Origin: Pampus argenteus
Taxonomy: Eukaryota; Chordata; Actinopteri; Scombriformes; Stromateidae
DNA: 64,000 nucleotides
Assembly: GCA_036937835.1 (NCBI GenBank)
Contig: CM072861.1
Coordinates: 23,128,501-23,192,500 of the forward strand
Direction of reading: 5' to 3'
The translations under genes were made by a program, and so were the position numbers. Position 1 is the stretch's first letter. Every line of letters begins with the position of its first letter. Under the pieces are notes generated by a model. It was not told the origin of the DNA and searched no databases. It saw nothing but the letters and a program-made list of their open reading frames with translations. Shown here one piece after another: positions 22,801-33,500 of this stretch.

Positions 22801-24465
22801 ATTAAGTGAAATTTTTTTTGGGCCAAGGTGAAAGAGCTCATTATCCTTCATCATTAGTGGTTTAGTGCAAGAGGTGGATCCCGTAATTCTCAGTAGTCTC
22901 AATAGCAATTAACTTTGCTAAGGTATTAAACTATCTACATACTCATGTACAACCTTTAAAGTGAAGATACTACAGACAGCAGACAGCGTCGCCTCCAGAC
23001 AACACCAGGCATCTGTCTGCTAACAGGCTTTTAATTAAATGAGGATTAATTCTACTGGGATCAACGTGGGGTCGTGGACGGATCCCCCAAATATTCAGGA
23101 GTACATTCATACCTATGGAGCCACATTAGTGAGTCATTATTCTGACCGCCTGATGAAGTTAAGTCTTCTTTTAGTGATATTTTTTGGTCTCCACCTGCAG
23201 CAAAAGGAAGATTTCTTCACCAGCTGATCAGCAACGTTGGTTCTGAGCTCAGAAACTAAAACAAAGAGGCTAAAAAGAGGCTAAAAAAGCTTCTCAATAC
23301 ATGTTTGATTCATCTTTAATATGAAAATATTGATTAATGGAGGAAGAACTGGCCAATAAACATGAGCTATAATGGCCACCGTTGCTGAACAGGGAGACTA
23401 TAGGCGGTTAACGTGTTGCCTTGGCGTGGTCACATGATCAGGAAATGTCAACCTGCTACGAGGTAGGATTTAAAACGAGGATTTCAAGAAATGAATGTCG
23501 CTCACGTGAATCTATATTTGGATCGGAGTCTCTTTTAAGTGTCTCTAAAAATTAAAATGTTAAGTCTCTCAGACCTTTTCGTGGGACCTTCTTCGCATTA
23601 AAAAACAAACTGTTGACAGACAGACATTTGAGGGATTTGAATAATGTCTCGATCTCTTCATGCTTTATGTCACGCTGGAGATTCTCTCATTTCCCAGTAA
23701 ATAATTATTCAGTGTAAACTGGCATTAGACATGCTTTTGAGTGTCCTATATTTAGAAAATGTCTTTCCAAATTCCCAATTCACAGAGCAATAATTCATTC
23801 AATTAAGTAGACTGTCTGTGAAACACAAGGAGAGGAGAATCAATTGAACATATTCATTACGTTTTGAGGCGTTGCCAATCACCTCCGGGATTTATTAAAT
23901 ATGTACGTGACGTGAAGATTATTTGACATACTTACAAAAATACATGTTTTTGTTGACATGTTTGGTGCTTTGTAAACACTTTTGGCAATAAAGCCAAAAG
24001 TACAACTTTACTTTTTACAGTTTTACTTCTGTGGTAAAATATTCTATTACTGTAAGTGTCTGTTATTACCTGACCAGGTTGAGTACATGCAGTAGGTCAT
24101 GTGACTGACTGATCTGAGCAAGAAGAATGTCATGTGATATGGTCAAAAAATCTGGAAGTGAACCTTGAGATTATAATATTTTACCACATGCTCAAATAGT
24201 TGAAAATATTCTAAATATAATTAACGTATTTGCTTTTTTTTTGGTCCTCATCACACCAACAACGTGCATGGAAGAACTTCTTTAATGGATATTTAAAATA
24301 AACTTACACTAGCATCACTTATTAATTAGTAAGAAATCAATATTAAATTAGAATTTATCATTTATTCTTAAACTCTTCAATCTGCAAAACTGACAAATGC
24401 ATATTGATTATTATGACTATTTGACTGTTACTTATTGATTATGGACACAAAATTCAGACTGTTTT

Positions 24466-24492
24466 GTTGTTGTTGTTGTTGTTGTTGTTGTT
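24466..24492. repeat. GTT trinucleotide microsatellite
   Basis: About nine TTG/GTT units in non-coding DNA. Confidence 0.95.
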
Positions 24493-25751
24493 TGTTTAAA
24501 TATAAAGTTGCTAACTTTCACTTTTTGGTGAACTTCAGTGAAGTTGCAGCAGCCGTGGGAAACAGCCACACGTCATGAAGCGCTGTCTCAGTGTGGAGCC
24601 CTGCAGCTCAGCCTGCATGTCACAGCTGCCACTCGGCTCTGCTGAAACGCTCGCTTCGTGACAGCAGGTCAGTGCTGGTGTTTTTGACTCAACCACCTAA
24701 AGATACTGCAAGACACCACGGAGGGATTTTACTCTTAAGAACCTGCCCGTCAATATTACTCGCTAACTAAAGAAAAAATGCATTTTTTCTTGTTTGTTTT
24801 TAATTATCTGCTAATAGGCTGTGTGTGTCTTCATTTAGAGTGTATTTGCATTTATTGAAGGTGTCAGTGTTAATTATGTTTAAAGAAAAGCTGCTGATCT
24901 CATTATGCACAGTGGGTTGAATGTTCACCTCTTATATAATACCAAATATCCACTGTCTTTGGGCTACAAAGCGGAGGAGGTGGAGGGGGTCTGTAATGCT
25001 GCAAAAACCCATGCAAAGCTCTCTTTACAGTATCTTCATACTACAGCTGCATGCAGGAGGTGTATAATCTACGTTTTATGTTATATTCCACGTCTAAAAA
25101 CTCTCTATAACAGTTCCTGGAAATGTGAATAAAACATGACTCCTCTCTCCTTACACAACGTGGCCTTTTCTGTGGAGCGAGCCAACACTCCCCCATGTGT
25201 TTGCATGACTTTAACCTGACTATCTGACTGGGATTTCCTACAAGCGAGTGTAGTGTGTGGGCTGCTTTGTTGAGCTGAGATGTGCAGGGTCATGTGTGGA
25301 TACGTGGGAGAGGATGTACAGTATCGGCTTCTAAGTATATTCACTCCTCGTAGACAACAATGAACTAAAAGAAGTGCTGGCAATCAAGTCAACTTAACTT
25401 CAGGAGAAATCATCACTGACAGATGCTCTAAAATACAAACAGCAGCTTCCTTTAGCATCTCGAAATCTGGTTTTCTCCTCTCAAAACTGTAATAAAAGAT
25501 GGTAAAGAAAGACAGCGCAGCTTCAGTGATCTGTCTGTGCCACCTAGTGGAGAATGAACAGGATTACCCACAACAAGCTTCCTGTATCTCTGCCAAATGC
25601 ATTTATATAAATATACCCAACAATATATAAAATATGTCGAATCTCAATAGAGACAATGGAGACAGCAGTATCACATGTTATATATATATAATATAACAAC
25701 ATCATAAAAAGACTTAAATACATGCAGCCGATTAAGCTGTAGGCCCCACAG

Positions 25752-25807
25752 TGTTTACAACCAGAAGGTTGCTAGGTGACCATAAAGGCAACAGTTACCA
25801 TGACAAC
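25752..25807 (+). promoter_or_regulatory. Candidate ciliary promoter motifs (forkhead site and two X-box-like sites)
   Basis: Within 56 bases there is a forkhead core TGTTTAC (25752-25758), a half-good X-box GTTGCTAGGTGAC (25768-25780) and a near-consensus X-box GTTACCATGACAAC (25794-25807). RFX proteins bind X-boxes (GTNRCC, spacer 0-3, RGYAAC), and FOXJ1 binds the forkhead core. Both drive motile-cilia genes. The cluster lies about 710 bases upstream of the cfap100 start codon. A possible untranslated first exon follows, ending near 25876 before GTAGGT. Confidence 0.5.
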
Positions 25808-26519
25808 AGTACACAGACGGAGCAGCCCAGCTTGAAGATCAGTGTCGGGTGCTGATTTGTGTTTTAATTATCGGACGGTAGGTTGAATTCATTCTTAACA
25901 TGAAATCGACGAAGAGTTTAAAACGTTGTTTGTTTGTTTGTTTGTGTCTGTAGTCAGACCCTGTTTGTTTATCACTGGAGGCACGAAGAGGGCTTCCTGT
26001 GTCTGTGTAGCCTACTGCAATACTAATGAGTAATACGCCCTGATCTGAAAATACTCAAAGTTAATTTGAAAATGTGTTAAGAAACATTTAATTATCCAAA
26101 TCTCGACCTAATGTTGACCTATATGATTCCTATTACTAGTATATTAGTTTAAAAACACCCGTGTGAGCGTGCAAGACAATACCAGTCTGTGTGTAACAAA
26201 CTGAGTTGTAAACAATATGACATAAGAGGGAAATTAAAGGTTGACACTGAAGTAGAAAGTCTAAAGTTTATCTGGCAGGTAGAGAAACGGCTACAGGTGT
26301 CCTCTGCTAGACATCCTGCCATCTGGATCATAAAGGGTTAAAATTCAGAAACCAATAAAACTCTAAGATTGATTGTAAAAGCTCAGTTTTGAATCCCACA
26401 GGGCTGTTTGTCTGTCTAGTGTGTGTTATACAGCCTCACATGTGTATTCTCCGTGCAACCAGCAGGCAAATTAAACACCGAAACAGTGAATCAACAAATA
26501 CCACCAAGTAACCTCAGAC

Positions 26520-29500
26520 ATGTCCTCACCACAAACAAGTAAGTATCTGCTGTAAACATGCCGTGCTTCACACACAAGAAGCAACAATGAGCAGTAAATG
26601 TGATTTGTTCTTTTAACAGAACTGGGACCAGATATTTCTCCAGGCAGCTTCGTTGTTTCAGAGACTGATTGTGCTGCTGAATCACATAAACCAGACATGA
26701 GGAGGAAGAGGAGGAAGACACGACAGAGTCCATTCAAAGTGCCAGAGAGTAAAAGCATCTTTCTGCCGAGCGTGAATGAAAAAGAGGACAGAAAAGAGGT
26801 TTGTTTGTTTGTTTCTGTAAAAACAAAATGAAAAATGAAAGGACAAAAAATCATCTTTGTGTGTTCGAGTCATGATGCTGTTACTCCTCCACGTTCAGGA
26901 GATGCGTAAATTTCTGGCTCTGCCAATCGATGAGAAGATGACCCACAATGCCCGAATGAAGGCCAAGCTGAGGAATGAGCTGAAGGAGGAGGAAGAGGAG
27001 GAGGAGGAGGAGGAGGAGAAGATGAAGACTCTAAAACAAACCAAGAGGAAGACGTCTCTCCCGAAGCAAACACCCATGAGACATGAGCTGAAGATGGCCA
27101 TGATGAAACGAGGTAAGTGGAGAAGTAGTACTTCAAACTCCTACTTACTGCAGTACTACTACAGTAGTATAGTAGTATAACTATGGTCTGTCCTCTGTCC
27201 CCAGAAAACATTATGAAAGACAGCAAACATGACTTAATCTCCATGGAACGACAGAAGGCAGTGTTGGAGGTAAATATACGCTTATACGCTTTAAATAAAG
27301 TCACTCGTTCGACTGACTTTGTCCGATGCTCCCACCTCCTCCCTCCTCCTCCCACCTGCTCCCTCTTCCTCCCACCTCCTCCCTCCTCCTCCCACCTCCT
27401 CCCTCTTCCTCCCTCCTCAGTTGTCTCTGATGACAAAGAGGTCCGAGATTTTGAAGATGAACACGGCCATGGCAAAAGAGGAGAGACGACTGAATCAGCT
27501 CGAAAAGATCATCGAGAGAGACAACCTTCACTTTGAGGAGTTCCTCAAGGAGAACGAGAAGAAGTCTGTGGAGGCCAGAACATTGTAAGAAACATCTAGA
27601 CAGAACGTTTTGTCTGCTTTAACTCACTTATGTCTATTGAATGCAGATTAATGCACAGTACACATAGCTGTTTCTGTTGTCAGTTTTGAACGGGAGGCCA
27701 AGTCCAAACTGGAGAAGAACGCTGAGATCAAGAAACTGACCGCTGAAATCGGGACGGTAAAAAGGTACCAAATACTGTATAAGTTAATATGAGTTACAGA
27801 TCCGAGAAGAAGATAAATATATAAATAAAAATGGATTTATTTATAATAACTGCTTTGTTAAATGACATTATGGAGAACCTTTTTCACAGTGATCTCGCCA
27901 ATTTTGAAGAAATCCTACAAGACTACAAGAAATACAAGGACCTTCTGTTCAAGTTGTCTCCTCCAGAGTGGCAGGAAGCCCAGAAAGTCAAGACTCGGAA
28001 AGCTAACGTCCTGTCTGACGGAGACGCTCCAGATGAGCAGAACGCAGAGCCCGAGGAGTCGGCGTCGAAGCAGGGCAAGTATCAGGACCTGGGTGACACC
28101 GGTGACACAATACCTTGATGTTTAAATCACTTAACATGCACCACAGGTTTGGAGAGCAAAGCATCCAGTCCAGGTGGAGAGCTGCCTTCCATCAGAGAGT
28201 CCGGGATGTCCTCCGCACAGAGCAGCAGGTCCTCAGCACACATACATAAACACCAACACACTCACCTCAGCCACTGATGCAGTGATATGTACGATGCATG
28301 TATATGGCATATTTGGTCCATGCTTTTATAAAATCCTCTGCCCTGATCCTGATAAACTCTTTCTTTGCTATTTCAGCCTCCTACATCCTAAACCTGACAG
28401 CGACTCAGATTATGAGGTCAGTTTTTCTGAGCTGAAACTCTCACGTTGACTGAAACTACGTCATCTCTTTAATTCATCCCTTTGTGGCGTCTCCTCTCTC
28501 TCTCTCAGGATGAGCCACAGCTGTACTTCACTGATCCCCAGCAGCTTCTAGATCTGCTGACGGAGCTGACGGAGCAGAACCTGTCGCTGATTCAGAACTC
28601 CACCCGGGTGGAAGAGACGCTGGAGGAGCTGCGACAGACCATGGAGACAACCAGGAGGAAGATGTAAGCAGGATGAAAGCTTAGGATCCATTTTTCCTGC
28701 TTGCTGAAACTTGTTTCATCTTTTTTAATTTCACCTTTTATATTTCGGTATTTTCTCGTTACGCTCATTCATTTTTATTTCAACCCTTCCTTTGTCTGAA
28801 GTGAAAAGGATAAAGAGCTACTAACAGTGCAGATAAACGACATGAACCAGAGGATCGACAAGGAGAAGGCGAGAGCTGCCAAGCTCCAACAGAGGGTTCA
28901 GCTCCATGTCTCATTGAACACAGAAGACCAGGTACAGAAGCAGAAGTTAAGTAAGTTTGCTTCAGTAGATCTAAGCAGCAGATCTCATGTCTTTCTCTTC
29001 CTTGCAGGATGATATGTTGGATGCTCTTGGTGAGAAGGTGGCGGAGGTGCATCGCTGCTGCGTGGATGACAGGATGACTAACCTCAGCACCTTGGAGAAG
29101 CTGGCCAGTATTGAGAACCATATCTCTTTACTGCTGCAGAACATGGAGAGCATCCCTGAAGAAAGCTTGGAGATGATGAAGAAGATCAAGGACAGCGAGA
29201 GGAGGAGCAGGTACGTTTCAGCGATTAGGCTTTGCTTATGTGCATGGTACGGTTTGTGAGAATCTCTCCTCTTTATGTTGCAGACAGCGTGAAGAGAAGC
29301 AGAGAGAGCAGAGAGAGAAACAGAAAGAAAGGATGAAGAGGTACTTGGAGAGATCCCTGGCTGATTCAAAGAAAATAGTAAGTTTTTCAACAGCTGAAAC
29401 CTGCATTAACAACACGAACAATACAACAGAGGAACCAAAGATCCCGTTCATGATCCTATAAGATCATTTTCCTCATGAGGTCACGAATGTTGCCCTTTTT

Positions 29501-29636
29501 TCTCTTTCAGAGTGGAAGAAAGCTCATGCCCAGATGCGTCCCTGTTGCCCAGAAGGTCAGAGTCAACAACGTGGACAGCGTTCCTGCGGAGGATGAGATC
29601 CACGCTTACCTCTTCACCTCTGAGGACATGGATTAA
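26520..29636 (+). CDS. cfap100: Cilia- and flagella-associated protein 100 (CCDC37/MIA1 family), complete, 14 coding exons
   Basis: Coiled-coil axonemal protein. In Chlamydomonas the MIA1 family member works with CFAP73 to dock and regulate the inner dynein arm I1/f in motile cilia. Exons: 26520-26538, 26620-26798, 26899-27112, 27205-27269, 27421-27584, 27684-27764, 27890-28074, 28147-28228, 28377-28416, 28509-28663, 28802-28931, 29008-29210, 29284-29377, 29511-29636. All phases agree, giving 578 residues (human about 611). Family landmarks are YKKYKDLLFKLSPPEW and the TDPQQLLDLLTELTEQNLSL segment (in exon 10), plus a basic RQREEKQREQREKQKERMKR stretch near the C terminus. An uninterrupted run of 11 Glu (26986-27018) lies near the N terminus. 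The intron after exon 7 starts with GC, not GT. Exon 1 encodes only six residues. Its start was chosen because it gives the right phase into exon 2. Confidence 0.93.
27331..27420. repeat. 10-base minisatellite forming a cfap100 splice tract
   Basis: Nine consecutive 10-base units built on CCCACCTCCT, CCCTCCTCCT and CCCTCTTCCT. A 40-base higher-order period is visible (27331-27370 against 27371-27410, one mismatch). The last unit ends in the CAG that is the acceptor of the next cfap100 exon. Confidence 0.95.
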
Positions 29637-30115
29637 AGAAATATAACGAAATAATGCAAGAAGAAAATAATGAAGAAAAAAATTATAATAAATCATGCAA
29701 TCGTGCCATAACAACCTAAATATTGAGAGAAACGTGAAAAGGAGTTAAACATCGGGAACATCACACAGATTTATTGTACAATAAACTTTAACTTTAAATT
29801 ATAATTGTTGTTGTTGTTGTTGTTATCGCCTCCATCTTAGACATATGAAAAAGAGCCAGTTTTCCTTCATGTTTTTTTTTTGTGTCAGAACCTGCTTCAT
29901 ATTTTCCAGACGCTACCAGAATCAGACAGTAGGTGGCGGTGTTGAACTTACGGTGGCCGGTGTGTCAGCAATTATGACGCGGAGAGGAAGCAGGATGCGG
30001 AAGTAGCAGCTGGAGGGCTGGACGTGGAGATGTAGCTGCCTACACCAATGCACCAACAGCTGGCAGGAGGTTTTACTAGCGACGCAGCTAGATTATAGTA
30101 ATATTTGACAATGCG
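29637..30115. other. Short interval between cfap100 and ap1ar
   Basis: About 480 bases hold the cfap100 3' UTR (with its AATAAA at 29780) and the ap1ar promoter and 5' UTR. No TATA box is evident. GGAAG-containing sequence near 29985-30005 may bind ETS factors, which is weak evidence only. Confidence 0.5.
29780..29785 (+). terminator. Poly(A) signal of cfap100
   Basis: An AATAAA hexamer 144 bases after the cfap100 stop codon, followed by a GTT-rich run, which is the usual arrangement of a cleavage and polyadenylation site. Confidence 0.6.
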
Positions 30116-30503
30116 ATGGGTAACTGCTGGGCTTACTGTGTGGGGCTCTTCAGGAGGGAGACCAACAGGATCCAGAGAGGAGGCGGGTAAGTGAAACATA
30201 GCTTTAGCTCGGTTGAGCTAACTGGCGTCAAAGCATCATCTGAACTGAAAAAGCAGCGTATCCGGTTTCTGTCTGCTGTCACTGTGTGTGTGTTCAGGCT
30301 GTTTGACAGCTCAGTGTGTGAACTGACAGATAAATAAAACTATAAACCGTCTCTGTGTGGTTTAAAGCAGCCTGCGGCTAGTTAGCCGGTGCTAACAGAG
30401 AGCAAGACCCCACCCCTGCTGTCAACAGACTGATTCAGTTATGACTGACTGGACCAGGATGTTTGGAGCATGTAGTCTGTTTACATGCTCCAGTCAGGTC
30501 ATG

Positions 30504-30574
<71 letters not shown>

Positions 30575-33500
30575 GTTTTATTTTATAATTATTCTTATAC
30601 TTCAGAGTTAGTGTCATGCTCAATAATAATAATAATAACCTTTCATTCATAGTAAAACTCTGTATGAATAAAATAAATAAATAAACAAACAAACAAACAA
30701 AATAAATCATAAGATGTAAAAGTCTTGAAAGGTTTTAACATCTCTGACATTTAAACAGGAAACATGATGAGCAACGAGAAGTTAATATTGATGTGATGTC
30801 ACTTCCCCATCACCCCTTTTTTCTCTCTCTCTAACTTTATTGGCAAAATATTGAAATACACAATACACATAAAGACACTGAACCAAAGAGCCAAATATAT
30901 ATTAAAACAACTGAGGCAAATAAATAAGTAAATAAATGAAAAGTAAATATAAAACTAAAGATTACAGGTTTACATAATCGAGTTGTGTGTTGTTGTTCTT
31001 CAGTTTGTGGAAATAAAATTTAGTGTTTCCTGTCAGAGGCGACATTTTGACATGTCTGTAATCAATAGCGTTAATGATCAATGTATCAGATGTAGGTAAT
31101 GAGCCGTCGTTAACGTCTTTAGTGACACCTGTGCTTCTCCTGCAGTTTTCTGTCACGTATGATTCAGTATCGATGATGTAAACGTCACACAGACACATCA
31201 TGAATCAGGTTTGATAACTTTGCTGTAGCCTCATCGGCAAACGATCCGTTTATTCCCAAATGTTCTTTTCCATCATCATCATCATCATCATCATCATCTC
31301 TACCGTAGCTGCACTGACAAAGGAAATGTATATTTTTATACATAAATTTATAGCCAGTGAATTGGCTGCTAACACTTAAACACTTTAATCTATAAGATCA
31401 TAATAAGCTAAATTATTTGGTGACACATTGAGGATTTTAACGTCTTTGTCCTCATCACAGCTACTAAATTTTGCCTTTCTCGCAAACATGGACTGAATTT
31501 CTTTCTGTCACTTCTGCAGCTACACTGTCTGAAATCACCAACCTTTAACGTCGTGAGTTGAGCCTTGCGTGTTCATATTCTCTTAATTCTTCACTCGTGC
31601 AGGTCAAAATACTTCCGCAGCAGCACCACGGGGGAGCATTATACCATCGAGGTACGAGTTTATCCGCATTGCTTCCTTCTTGTGATGATGACCATGATGT
31701 CATTTAGTGGGTCTAATTGTGACTTTTAACTTTGCAGTTTGAAAACCTGGTAGAAAGCGATGAGGTGAGTGTCTTTCTCATCATCTTTTGATCATTTATA
31801 TTAAATATCATAGGTTTAAAGAACATACCAGTGTTAGAAGCTTTACTCTCTTGTCTATTATTGCTCCACTACTTAGGACCAACAGAGTAAAATGTTTTTA
31901 TAAGGAGAGCATCTAAATTAAAAGCTGCATTATACTGATACCGCCAGGATACTTTGTGCTTTGAGACTCTCATCCTCCTCCACCTGTGATGGACAGAAAA
32001 CGATGCTACACCCGTCTCTGTATTATGGCAGTCTTCCATTCTTTGCTTGCGGGGGAATAATTCGATTACTGTCCGAATAATCACAGACTGGTAGCACTTG
32101 AGTGATGCGTTTCACGTTGGGATTCAGTGCTGTCTGTTAAAATGTGTTTGTTTCACTGCAGGCTGAGAGTCCGCAGTCCTGCCCGAGGTACGTTGACGTT
32201 TGAGTGGACTGGAAATAAATAATAAATATAATAAAGTAAACTCTCTAGATTCGTGTTTCAAGTATGTTTTATTTTTTTATTTTTTTTGCTTTTGTTTCAG
32301 GCCCATCAGTGAAGATGAGATCAAGAACCTCAGAGAACACCGCTACGCTGCTATCTCAGACACGCAGATCCTAATAGACCAGAAGCTACGAGAGGAGGTG
32401 AGACGCAGTTTAAAAACAGCATCTTTCGGAAATCAGCCCCCTCTCCCACGTTATTTTCCTTTTATGTTTCAGACCTGTTTTTGTTATTTAATTTGCTGCA
32501 TTGTTTTTTCTGTTCTTGTAATTTTCTGTTTTTTCTGTGTTTTTTTGTTTGTTTTGTTTTTGTTTCATTTCGTTATTTCTGCTCAGTTAGAGGCACAAGA
32601 GGAGAAGTTGAGGCTAGAAGAAGAGGCTAGAAATGCCGCCCAGCGTGAGGCCACCAGGCTGGCACGTGATCGAAAATTGAAGGAGGTGAGGCGACACTGA
32701 GCGCTCCCTTCTGCCACTTTACTAAACAACTTCTCCTCTAACCTGCCGAGGCTGTGCAGAGGCTGCCCTGCAAGTCCTCGGTATCCTCTGCATCCCACAG
32801 GCTTCTCACTCTTTCTTTTGTTCCCATTAACTTGTTAACATCACCATAGCTACTGTAAAATCACATAGTTTAATAGTTTATTTGCCACGTAGCCTGCAGT
32901 AAACATGGTGATGTAAATAATGTAGGACACGTAGTAGAGAGTCGAAACAATGTCTCATTCATTTGAAGCAGTTCAGGATGTAACAATAACCAGTAGATGA
33001 TGCATAATACACAGTTAAGTAATATTTGTAGACTTAAATAACTGCTTATTTCTAAGAACAGGCAGCGAAATAAGAAAAAATAACAACAGACATTTTGAAT
33101 TTTTCTATATAATGAGATATTTGGACCTTTAAAGTCTAATAGCTTCGCAGCAGAAACTTTTGGTTTAATATCCTGGTCAAAAAAACGTCTTATTATTTGA
33201 TGAAATAGCAAAAAGGGAGTAGTACCAACAGAAAATGTGTTGCTGTTTTAGGATTTCTGTATTGCCTTTCATGCCTCATTCCACTGCTTCTGTTATTTGC
33301 TCACATGTTTCCTGTATAGCTCTAAAAAAAAAGTGCATATTTTATTAATATAGTCTCTACTATTTTTTTTTTGGTGACTATCTTTGTACTTGATCTGTGG
33401 TGCTTTTGTTAGCAGCTGTCTGCCCAGAGGACACGGGGGAAAGCAGATGGCTCCGGCGGTGAAACTCAACAAAGAAAGTGAGTCACTTAAGTTCATCCGA

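Larger units (their letters stand above)
14936..26519. other. 12-kb intergenic interval between gabra4 and cfap100
   Basis: No coding exon of a recognisable family was found on either strand. Open frames of up to about 120 codons are microsatellite translations or lack any familiar motif. Contents: microsatellite clusters (15308-16533, 17921-17939, 19640-19680, 19826-19874, 24466-24492), a dispersed repeat copy (19365-19460), AT-rich low-repeat sequence at 21300-24300, and candidate ciliary promoter motifs near 25752-25807. In mammals GABRB1 lies head-to-head with GABRA4 on this side; none of its exons is visible here. Confidence 0.6.

Noticed and set aside
24573..24663. Short ORF starting MKRCLSVEPCSSAC
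   Set aside because: Under 30 codons, no splice partners and no family similarity. Cannot be supported as a gene.
26870..27475. 201-codon minus-strand frame
   Set aside because: Antisense to cfap100 exons and the minisatellite. The plus strand gives a phase-consistent 14-exon protein.
28079..28146. GT donor alternative for the cfap100 exon 7 intron
   Set aside because: It shifts the frame and leads to a stop codon at the start of exon 9, so the GC donor is preferred.
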